Of a stretch of DNA of 64,000 nucleotides, positions 1 through 7,065 are shown in pieces. Position 1 is the stretch's first letter. Each line of letters starts with the position of its first letter. The notes under the pieces were generated by a model that saw only the letters and a list, made by a program, of their open reading frames with translations, had not been told where the DNA came from and made no database searches. Both the position numbers and the translations under genes were made by a program. Origin of the DNA: Commensalibacter oyaizuii (GTDB lineage: Bacteria > Pseudomonadota > Alphaproteobacteria > Acetobacterales > Acetobacteraceae); the NCBI RefSeq assembly GCF_029953265.1, contig NZ_JASBAO010000001.1, positions 1,989,501 to 2,053,500 on the forward strand. Reading direction: 5' to 3'.

Positions 1-192
1 AGTGGTAGTATGTATAATCGTTCGGGGACGTATCAGGGGCGTATGGATTCAAATGGCAGCGTATATAATCGTTCGGGGACATACAGAGGAAGGGTGGATG
101 CCAGTGGGAATGTTTACGATCATTCTGGCGTTTATAAGGGACATGTTGATCCTCAACACCGTCAAACAGGATTATCCTTGTTACCACATTAG
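1..192 (+). CDS. 17-residue repeat protein, C-terminal part (partial at window edge)
   Basis: The frame is open from the first base of the window and ends at TAG, so only the C-terminal 63 residues are present. It contains three consecutive 17-residue units of the form G-S-V-Y-N-R-S-G-T-Y-x-G-R-V-D-x-x, then a short tail ending LLPH. Each unit reads as one beta-hairpin-like blade. The pattern resembles small 'beta-flower' repeat proteins, but I recognise that only by pattern. The next gene downstream has the same period with diverged residues, so the two are paralogs in tandem. No enzyme motif is visible in the part present, and the function is unknown. Confidence 0.6.
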   Translation, partial: SGSMYNRSGTYQGRMDSNGSVYNRSGTYRGRVDASGNVYDHSGVYKGHVDPQHRQTGLSLLPH

Positions 193-302
193 TTCTTTTA
201 TAACAGATTAATGTCATTTTGTGTATTTAGGATGATATAATCAACTTTTTATTTTTGTAATATTTTGCGTAATAGCGATACACTCAATGTAAAGAGAAAA
301 AA

Positions 303-779
303 ATGAAATTAAATACTATATTTTTATGTCTATCTATTGGGATTTTATCATTAAAGGGAGGCATATCATCAGCTGCTTTGGCAGCAGATACCTCGTATAA
401 TAATGTTGCTCCAGTTAATAATCCTGGTCATGTTAGTATTCGTATTCAAAAAATTGATCAGGCTGGTTATATATACAACGTTGATAACTTGTGTATTGGT
501 AAAATCAGTAAGGATGGCAATATTTACAACGGTAATAATATCAGCGTTGGTAGGATTTATTCGAATGGTTATCTTTACAACAGTAAAAATGATAATATTG
601 GCAGGGTTAACAAAAAGGGAAATATTTTTAATATGAACAATGTTAACATCGGTATGGTTGATAAAAAGGGAAAAGTATATACCACAAATAACGAATATGT
701 TGGTGAGGTTGCGTCTAAATACAGAAATGCCGCGACATTATTGTTGTTGTCGCAGGAAAATAATCCATTTTCCATGTAA
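303..779 (+). CDS. Secreted 17-residue repeat protein (beta-flower-like)
   Basis: This 158-residue protein begins with a signal peptide (hydrophobic stretch about residues 8-26, cleavage probably near the AALAAD sequence), so it should be exported. Residues about 54-135 form five units of 17-18 residues with the core G-x-I-Y-N-x-x-N-x-x-I-G-R-I. This is the same period as in the partial gene just upstream. Five regular units would suit a closed five-bladed beta structure, but that is inference from periodicity. The tail is neutral and lacks a membrane anchor. The start is ATG preceded by the purine-rich AAAGAGA. No cysteine pair or catalytic motif stands out. Role unknown; an envelope or host-contact protein is possible. 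Confidence 0.65.
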   Translation: MKLNTIFLCLSIGILSLKGGISSAALAADTSYNNVAPVNNPGHVSIRIQKIDQAGYIYNVDNLCIGKISKDGNIYNGNNISVGRIYSNGYLYNSKNDNIGRVNKKGNIFNMNNVNIGMVDKKGKVYTTNNEYVGEVASKYRNAATLLLLSQENNPFSM

Positions 780-834
780 TTTATAAAATAATATCATAAA
801 TATATAGTGTTTTTTTCCAAGCAAGTTGATTTAT

Positions 835-2532
835 ATGAAGTTTCGTTTTGATTTTGCAGATTATCGTTATTGTTTTGAAAAACCATTATATAAAATTGCA
901 ACCAACAAATTGGACGAGGTTATATCCTGTTTACATCAGGTTGAACAAGCTGTTGCTAAAGGATACTATGCCGCAGGATTTATCAGTTATGAAGCAGCAC
1001 CCGCATTTCGTTCTTATTTAAAGACGCACCCCCCTAGTGATTTTCCATTGATATGGTTCGGAATCTTCGATCAACCTGTGGCTGCAACCACTTTTGGTAA
1101 AAATATAGGATCTTTGTCCCACCCCCAATGGTTTGAGAATGTTTCATGGGAAGAATACCGCCAAGCAATTGAAAAAATACAGCACCATATTGCCATTGGG
1201 GATACATATCAGGTTAATTATACTCTGCGTATGTATGCTCAATTTAAGCAAGATCCATACGCATTTTATCTCCACTTATTGAAAGCGCAACAGGCTAATT
1301 ACAGTGCGTATTTAGATATAGGATCCTATCAAATTTTATCAGCGTCCCCTGAATTATTTTTTGAATTCAAAGAAGGTACTATTATTACAAAACCGATGAA
1401 AGGTACAGCCCCAAGGGGAGTGACAAATGATGAAGATGATGCCAATCAACGGATATTACACAACGAAAAAAATCACGCTGAAAATTTAATGATAACGGAT
1501 TTATTGCGTAATGATTTGGGGCAAATTGCGTTACAGGGGTCTGTGAATGTACCTAATCTGTTTACAGTAGAAAAATATCCTACTGTTTGGCAACTAACAT
1601 CAACAGTAACAGCATCTGTATCAACAACAATGACGGTAACTGAAATATTACAAGCTTTATTTCCTTGTGGTTCTGTGACAGGGGCACCCAAAGCAAAAAC
1701 AATGGACATCATCTGTCAATTAGAAAAAGAGCCTAGAAATATATATTGCGGTGCACTTGGGATTATAACCCCCAATCAACAAGCTATTTTTTCAGTTCCT
1801 ATACGAACGATGATTATTGATAAAGATCAAGCAGTTTACGGTGTTGGCGGTGGGATTACATGGGATTCGACCTCAAAGGATGAATATGAAGAGATTATTC
1901 ATAAGGCACAAGTGTTGTATCAATCGAAAATCCCTGACCAATTATTAGAAACTCTGTTATTAGAAAATGGAAATTATTTTTTATATGACTATCATCTTGA
2001 TCGTTTGAAAGAGTCTGCACATTATTTTAATTTCTCATATGATTTTTTATCTATTAAAAAGGTTTTGGCACAACTTGCACAAAACCATCCTCATGGATCA
2101 TGGAAAATTCGGCTATTATTAACTGCTACAGGTAAAGTAGAAACCCAAATAAGTGAAGTTTTCCCTATTTTATCTTCTTTGCGTGCAACGTGGTCACCAA
2201 TGGGTATGCACAGCCGAAACACCTTTTTATATCATAAAACTACGCAACGTGAATTTTATCCTAAAGTGTCTATGGATCAGGAGTGTTTGTTATTTAACGA
2301 ACGTAATGAGGTGACAGAATTTGTCAATGGGAATGTTATTTTGTATAAGGAGGGGGAATGGATTACCCCTGTTTGTAGATCAGGTTTATTAAATGGAACA
2401 ATGCGCCAGTATTTACTAGAACAAAATAAAATTAAAGAAGCAGTGATTTATAAAAAAGATATTCAGCCTGGCTGTAAAATGGCTTTTATTAACAGTGTTA
2501 GAAAGTGGCGCAATGTTATTTGGGAAGTGTAA
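835..2532 (+). CDS. pabB: Aminodeoxychorismate synthase component I fused to aminodeoxychorismate lyase (PabB-PabC)
   Basis: This bifunctional enzyme of p-aminobenzoate (folate) synthesis converts chorismate to 4-amino-4-deoxychorismate (PabB part) and then splits off pyruvate (PabC part). Residues about 115-365 are the chorismate-binding domain, with the substrate loop IGDTYQVNYT, the motif GSVTGAPKAKTM and the C-terminal GVGGGITWDS. Residues about 375-565 are a class IV PLP-fold domain. Its LYHKTTQREFY segment supplies the expected Schiff-base lysine. Total length (565 residues) fits other PabB-PabC fusions. The glutaminase partner PabA is not in this window. A TTG nine bases upstream is an alternative start, and neither start has a clear ribosome binding site. 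Confidence 0.9.
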   Translation: MKFRFDFADYRYCFEKPLYKIATNKLDEVISCLHQVEQAVAKGYYAAGFISYEAAPAFRSYLKTHPPSDFPLIWFGIFDQPVAATTFGKNIGSLSHPQWFENVSWEEYRQAIEKIQHHIAIGDTYQVNYTLRMYAQFKQDPYAFYLHLLKAQQANYSAYLDIGSYQILSASPELFFEFKEGTIITKPMKGTAPRGVTNDEDDANQRILHNEKNHAENLMITDLLRNDLGQIALQGSVNVPNLFTVEKYPTVWQLTSTVTASVSTTMTVTEILQALFPCGSVTGAPKAKTMDIICQLEKEPRNIYCGALGIITPNQQAIFSVPIRTMIIDKDQAVYGVGGGITWDSTSKDEYEEIIHKAQVLYQSKIPDQLLETLLLENGNYFLYDYHLDRLKESAHYFNFSYDFLSIKKVLAQLAQNHPHGSWKIRLLLTATGKVETQISEVFPILSSLRATWSPMGMHSRNTFLYHKTTQREFYPKVSMDQECLLFNERNEVTEFVNGNVILYKEGEWITPVCRSGLLNGTMRQYLLEQNKIKEAVIYKKDIQPGCKMAFINSVRKWRNVIWEV

Positions 2533-2721
2533 AAGATTATCATTTTTATAATGATTCTTAAAATATTCACTCATTTAGTTTGTGTTGACAAATTTTTACC
2601 ACTATTGTTTGAGCAATATTACTGAGAATGGTTCTTATATTCAAATCAGAACAAATAGCGGTACATCATAATGATTACATAGGAAATGCATAAAGATGCT
2701 TTCTTTTAAAAAAATTTAAAT

Positions 2722-4008
2722 ATGGAATTCTATATGCAACAGAAAATGATAGATCTTTTAGAAAAGACGGGCTTTAAATTTAATGAAATCACATTATTTT
2801 TAACAGCAATCGTTACGATTATATTGACAGCGGTCATTTTACACTTTGTTTTGCACAAAGTTGTTTTGGGACGTTTGGATAAATTTTCCAAAAAAAGTTC
2901 TCGTGTTTGGATGCAGGTTTTTACAGAAGACCAGTTATTTAATCGTTTAGCATTTACCGTACAAGGAGTTGTTTTACTGGCGCAAGTCAGTTTTTGGGTA
3001 AACAGATTCCCAGCTTTCTCTTTAGTTATTGTATGTACAAAGTTATGGATTTTGCTGTATGCATTATTATCTGTTTTTTCTTTCTTAAACATAGTTTTAA
3101 AAGTCTCTAATAAGTTAGGACTTTCAGAAAAACTGCCTTTAGGGGGGATATTTCAAGGAATAAAGTTATTATCTGCTTTATTTTTTGGAATATTAATGGT
3201 GTCTGCAGTTATTGATAAGTCCCCATTGGCGTTAATTACTGGTTTGGGAGCAATGGCTGCGGTAATTATGTTGGTGTTTAAAGATTCTATCTTAGGATTA
3301 GCAGCTGGGATTCAGTTGGCAGCAAATAACATGTTAAAAGTTGGCGATTGGTTAACCATGAGCAAATATGGTGCTGATGGAACGGTTACTGATATTGGAT
3401 TAACCACTGTAAAAGTACAAAATTTTGATAATACAGTAACGATGTTGCCTACTTATGCGTTGGTATCGGATTCATTTATCAATTGGCGCGGTATGCAGCA
3501 ATCTGGCGGGCGACGTATTAAACGATCAATTTTAATTGATGCCAATAGTATTCGATTTTTATCCAGTGCGGAACTTGAAGAACTATCAAAGAGTAAACTA
3601 TTAAAACCGTATGTTACGAAAAAAATTGCAGAGTTAGAACAGTTTAATAAAGAAAAAGGATATGACTTAGACGCTTCAATTTTAAATGGTCGCCGACAAA
3701 CAAACATAGGATTGTTTCGGGCTTATTTAGAGGAGTATTTGAACCAACATCCTGGCGTTCATCGTCATATGACCTGTATGGTTAGGCAAATGGAGCCTGA
3801 GTTTTCAGCACTTCCATTAGAAATTTATTGTTTTACAAATACAGTTGTATGGAAGGAATATGAAGAAATTCAATCTAGCATTTTTGATCATTCTTATTCA
3901 ATCTTAAGTGCGTTTTTCTTAACAGCAGGACAAAGTGGTACTGGAAACAGTTCAACGGTTACATTAATTGAAAGACGTCAGCCTGAACAAATTAATGAAG
4001 GGGTCTAA
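2722..4008 (+). CDS. Mechanosensitive ion channel, MscS family (YbdG/MscM-like)
   Basis: An inner-membrane channel expected to open under membrane tension and release solutes on hypo-osmotic shock. The N-terminal half holds about five hydrophobic segments. The MscS pore-lining region is at about residues 170-200 (GLGAMAAVIMLVFKDSILG), followed by the beta domain with VGDWLTM and GTVTDIGLTTVKVQNFDN. The sequence NWRGMQQSGGRRIKRS is characteristic of the YbdG subgroup, and 428 residues is close to E. coli YbdG. Start ATG; the gene stands alone with a strong terminator 28 bases after the stop. Confident of family, less so of conductance class. Confidence 0.88.
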   Translation: MEFYMQQKMIDLLEKTGFKFNEITLFLTAIVTIILTAVILHFVLHKVVLGRLDKFSKKSSRVWMQVFTEDQLFNRLAFTVQGVVLLAQVSFWVNRFPAFSLVIVCTKLWILLYALLSVFSFLNIVLKVSNKLGLSEKLPLGGIFQGIKLLSALFFGILMVSAVIDKSPLALITGLGAMAAVIMLVFKDSILGLAAGIQLAANNMLKVGDWLTMSKYGADGTVTDIGLTTVKVQNFDNTVTMLPTYALVSDSFINWRGMQQSGGRRIKRSILIDANSIRFLSSAELEELSKSKLLKPYVTKKIAELEQFNKEKGYDLDASILNGRRQTNIGLFRAYLEEYLNQHPGVHRHMTCMVRQMEPEFSALPLEIYCFTNTVVWKEYEEIQSSIFDHSYSILSAFFLTAGQSGTGNSSTVTLIERRQPEQINEGV

Positions 4009-4036
4009 TTGCTAAGTCAAGTTACCTCAGAATAAT

Positions 4037-4066
4037 AAAAAAACAGCGTTTTTGCGCTGTTTTTTT
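4037..4066 (+). terminator. Rho-independent terminator after the MscS-family gene
   Basis: A perfect 12-bp stem (A-run, CAGCG / CGCTG, T-run) with a six-base loop, flanked by A7 and T7. Because both arms carry the A/T tract it can also stop transcripts on the minus strand, which would serve the convergent tonB gene. Confidence 0.85.
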
Positions 4067-4132
4067 GGGTTGCTACATTAATCGCAGACCAAATTCTAAA
4101 GCTGATACAAAGTAAATTGCTTCAACTTAACG

Positions 4133-4996
4133 TTACAAATAAAATTCAATAGGTACATTTAACGTAATCGTATTGCCCGTGATGGCCTCTGGAGGAGCTG
4201 GTAATGAGTTTGCTCTACGAGATAGTGCCTGTGCTTCTGTGTCTAAAATTGTTGATCCTGAACTTTTTACAATTTTTGTGGATAGAATTTGCCCTTGCCG
4301 ATTAATTGTTAATCGCAAAACCGTGGTTCCTTCGATGTGATCATTTTGGGCCTCAGAAGGATATCGTTTAAGACGCTCTAATTTTTTTAAAATATTACTT
4401 TGCCAGGTTGCAGGATCTGTTGAAGCATGTGAGCTTGAGGAGCTATGTGTTGAACTTTTTTGCGATGATTGCGTATTTGTTGATGATGGGGAGGATTGAG
4501 TTGTTGGCTGGCTGATTGTTGGTGATTGCTGTGTTGGGACGGGATGTGAGATTTTAGTATGACTAATTTTTTGTAATTTTTTAAACTTAGGAACTGCTAT
4601 AGCAGGTGATGGTGCTTGAGGTGCTGTTATTTGTGGGGTTGTATCTGTTAAGGGCTGAACACTATCGGGTTCTTTGATTTCAGGTTGTGTGGATGTGGTC
4701 GTGGCGGTAGCCACAGTCGAAGCCGGTGAAGGTGGCGTTGGAATATCCGCAGAAAGATCAATCATCATTGCGGGAGGGGTCTGGGGAAGATTAATTTCTT
4801 TTGAATGCGGGTGAATATGGGTTGTAGCCCAAACTGAGGCTATAATTAAAGTGGTAGCGGTAATTAAAGACCAACTCCATATAATGCAATCCTGCTTACG
4901 TTTTTGACTATCGAGCATTTCCTGCCAACGAAGACAAGAACAGGATTTTTTTCGATAGGTATAGTCGTTGCTAATAACGAAAAAAGAGGTGTTCAT
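4133..4996 (-). CDS. tonB: TonB energy-transducing protein
   Basis: TonB couples the proton-motive force, harvested by ExbB-ExbD, to outer-membrane receptors. The 287-residue protein has a cytoplasmic N-terminus of about 35 residues, longer than usual. One membrane anchor follows (about residues 38-58), then a Pro/Ser/Thr/Gln-rich periplasm-spanning stretch to about residue 195. The C-terminal TonB domain includes LKRYPSEAQNDHIEGT and VLRLTINRQGQI. Its start overlaps the exbD stop by four bases (ATGA), so translation is probably coupled. With exbBD, heme oxygenase and a heme-type receptor beside it, this is likely a dedicated TonB for heme import rather than a housekeeping copy. Confidence 0.9.
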   Translation of the reverse strand: MNTSFFVISNDYTYRKKSCSCLRWQEMLDSQKRKQDCIIWSWSLITATTLIIASVWATTHIHPHSKEINLPQTPPAMMIDLSADIPTPPSPASTVATATTTSTQPEIKEPDSVQPLTDTTPQITAPQAPSPAIAVPKFKKLQKISHTKISHPVPTQQSPTISQPTTQSSPSSTNTQSSQKSSTHSSSSSHASTDPATWQSNILKKLERLKRYPSEAQNDHIEGTTVLRLTINRQGQILSTKIVKSSGSTILDTEAQALSRRANSLPAPPEAITGNTITLNVPIEFYL

Positions 4997-5418
4997 GGCG
5001 TATTATTTTCCCCTTGTGCGTTAACCAATCCAACTTTTGAATATCCAGCTTGACGCAGCTGATTCATAACTTGGATTAGTGTGCCGTAATCAACTGTTTT
5101 ATCTGCGCGTAAAAAAATGGTTTCTTCTTTGTTCCCTTTTGTAGCATCTGCTAATGCACTAACTAATGTATCTTTTTGAATAATTGTATCACCAAGTGCC
5201 AAGTCATGATTGGCTTGGATAGTCAAATAGACAGGCATTGTAGGCTGTGGTTTAGGTTGTTCGGTTGATGCTGGTAAATTTACGGGGATATTAACGGTGC
5301 TTAGGGGGGCTGCTACCATAAAAATGATTAATAGAACCAAGACCACATCAATAAAAGGAGTGACATTAATATCATTGACCTCGTGGGGCGTTTCATCATT
5401 GTGACGCATACGGATCAT
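4993..5418 (-). CDS. exbD: ExbD proton-channel subunit
   Basis: Small inner-membrane partner of ExbB in the motor that energises TonB. The 141-residue protein has one membrane helix near the N-terminus in the context NVTPFIDVVLVLLIIF. D24 is the conserved membrane aspartate that carries protons in this family. The remainder is a periplasmic domain (about residues 50-141) ending in the YSKVGLVNAQG type of fold. Its ATG overlaps the exbB stop (TAATG) and its stop overlaps the tonB start, giving a tightly coupled exbB-exbD-tonB unit. TolR is a homolog, but the tonB neighbour favours ExbD. Confidence 0.92.
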   Translation of the reverse strand: MIRMRHNDETPHEVNDINVTPFIDVVLVLLIIFMVAAPLSTVNIPVNLPASTEQPKPQPTMPVYLTIQANHDLALGDTIIQKDTLVSALADATKGNKEETIFLRADKTVDYGTLIQVMNQLRQAGYSKVGLVNAQGENNTP

Positions 5419-6140
5419 TACTTGTCTCCTGCTGATCTTACACCAAATTGAATAATTTGCCCTTTATTTTGTGGACTGGTCATTTGGCTTATATCACGCG
5501 AAACCAATCTCATAACTAATGTGCTTAGATCAGCGATATTGGCTTTGCAGCTGCTAATATGTCGTGAAAAAACATTATATAAAATAACAGCTGGGATTGC
5601 TGTAATCAACCCTAGTGCTGTTGCCAATAATGCCTCTGCAATTCCAGGGGCAACAACGGTTAAACTGGTTGCTTTTGCAGCAACAATGCCTGTAAAAGAA
5701 GTCATAATTCCCCAAACAGTACCAAATAATCCAATAAAAGGGGCCGTAGAACCAATTGTCGCTAGCAACCCTGTACCCCGAAGTAACCGGCGACCTTCGC
5801 TGGCTTCAACCCGTTCTAGTGCCATGGCAATTCGTTCTTTTAACCCTGTTGAATCATGGGTAAAACCTTTGGAGTAATGATATTCATCCAAAACAGACAT
5901 CAGCATGGTGCTTGCAATTCCCTTGCTGTTTGTAATTTGTTCGTGATTAATAGTGCCAGATTGATGTAATTGATTTTGTTCAGAAATCAATTTTTTTCGG
6001 ATTGAAAAAAGTTCGATTGATTTGGCAATACAAATTGTCCAACTTAATAAGCATCCAAAAAGCAATATAATCATTACAGCTTGAACAACGACATTAGCAT
6101 TTACAAACATTTCCCATGGGGAAAAAGACAAGTTAGTCAT
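5418..6140 (-). CDS. exbB: ExbB proton-channel subunit (MotA/TolQ/ExbB family)
   Basis: Forms the pentameric inner-membrane channel around ExbD that drives TonB. Three hydrophobic segments are visible: about residues 13-38, a long one in the region of GTGLLATIGSTAPFIGLFGT, and one around ALLATALGLITAIPAVILYN. The second and third carry the small/threonine-rich pattern typical of the family. I chose the ATG giving 240 residues because AAGGTG lies six bases ahead of it. An upstream in-frame ATG would add 10 residues but has no ribosome binding site. It is the first gene of the exbB-exbD-tonB unit and sits 166 bases downstream of the heme oxygenase gene, so all four may share the iron-regulated promoter. 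Confidence 0.9.
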   Translation of the reverse strand: MTNLSFSPWEMFVNANVVVQAVMIILLFGCLLSWTICIAKSIELFSIRKKLISEQNQLHQSGTINHEQITNSKGIASTMLMSVLDEYHYSKGFTHDSTGLKERIAMALERVEASEGRRLLRGTGLLATIGSTAPFIGLFGTVWGIMTSFTGIVAAKATSLTVVAPGIAEALLATALGLITAIPAVILYNVFSRHISSCKANIADLSTLVMRLVSRDISQMTSPQNKGQIIQFGVRSAGDK

Positions 6141-6306
6141 GGGGAACACCTTGTTGATTTTGAATATCATAATTTATTTGGATGATACCCGATTAGAGTG
6201 ACTTAAATAAAAATAATCGTATCAGGTGATTGAAAGATCTTTAAAGGAGCAAACCTGATACGATGCTAAAAATATACTAAAAAGGATAGTCCGTGTACTG
6301 CATGAG

Positions 6307-6873
6307 TTATGCAGTAATTTGATTGAGATATGTGAATACTCGATCAAATGTTTGTTCTGCTGCCTTTACTGCAACAGGAATATCGATATTTGCTGTATCA
6401 ATTGCTTTTTGAAAAGAACGCCATGATACCCCACGACCCTCTTCATCAGGACCTAAATGACGTGCGCCGAACTGATCTGAAAGTCCAAATTTTTCAACGT
6501 GATGAAGTAGGTATTTTGCACCCAATTTTGATCCTTCTACGACGTATAATGCCCCAATTGCCGCTGATACATTTTGGATTTGTATGGGGGTAGGTGCTGT
6601 TGGGATTTCCATGTTTAAATCCAACATGTCTTCTTTTACTTTTTCAAAGCGATTACGCATAGTCAAATTGGGAATAATGGTTTTTAATTTTGCATGATCG
6701 TAAAGGGGTTTTGCATCGTTATGAATAAAATATTGTAAGGTTACAAATTTTTTATATGATTCTTGATTAGAAAATAATCCCAATCCCATAATATGTTCAT
6801 CTAATTTGCTGTGCGTACTGCTGGTTCCCAGGCGTAACGCATAGGTAGGGGGTTGGTCTTTGACTTCAGACAT
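6307..6873 (-). CDS. Heme oxygenase
   Basis: Cleaves heme to biliverdin, CO and ferrous iron in the cytoplasm, completing iron recovery from imported heme. The 188-residue length fits bacterial heme oxygenases of the PigA/HemO/BphO type. H21, in the context LGTSSTHSKLDEH, is the likely proximal heme ligand. GALYVVEGSKLGAKYLLHHV is the conserved distal-helix region, followed by FGARHL. A CAGGAGA ribosome binding site lies five bases before the ATG. The gene is transcribed away from the TonB-dependent receptor, and the shared promoter region carries iron-box-like repeats, so induction by iron starvation is expected. Confidence 0.85.
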   Translation of the reverse strand: MSEVKDQPPTYALRLGTSSTHSKLDEHIMGLGLFSNQESYKKFVTLQYFIHNDAKPLYDHAKLKTIIPNLTMRNRFEKVKEDMLDLNMEIPTAPTPIQIQNVSAAIGALYVVEGSKLGAKYLLHHVEKFGLSDQFGARHLGPDEEGRGVSWRSFQKAIDTANIDIPVAVKAAEQTFDRVFTYLNQITA

Positions 6874-6937
6874 TCAAATCTCCTGATTTTTAAAAAAATC
6901 ATAAAATAGTTAATCACTTATTTACTTAAAAGTTATT

Positions 6938-7025
6938 ACGAATCATTTGCAATAAAATCTATTTTTCTTTATACAAAAGTTGAGAATGATTTGCAATATC
7001 TTTTGCATATAATAATTATTCTCAT
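6938..7025. promoter_or_regulatory. Divergent iron-regulated promoter region with Fur-box-like repeats
   Basis: Two direct repeats near 6939-6954 and 6983-6998 share GAAT-x-ATTTGCAATA with one internal mismatch. A third element at 7005-7025 reads ATAATAATTATTCTCAT, close to the reverse complement of TGAGAATGAT in the second repeat. All resemble the GATAAT-type hexamer arrays bound by Fur. Their position between heme oxygenase (minus) and the receptor (plus) suggests both directions are repressed by iron. Recognition is by eye; no matrix was scored. Confidence 0.6.
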
Positions 7026-7065
7026 ATAAATAAGCGTTCTATTCTATTATTGTCTGTGGATTAAA

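Noticed and set aside
2580-2650. TGAGAATGGTTCTTAT and TTGACA upstream of the MscS-family gene, similar to an iron box and a promoter
   Set aside because: Partial half-site only and no good -10 at the right spacing; too weak to list.
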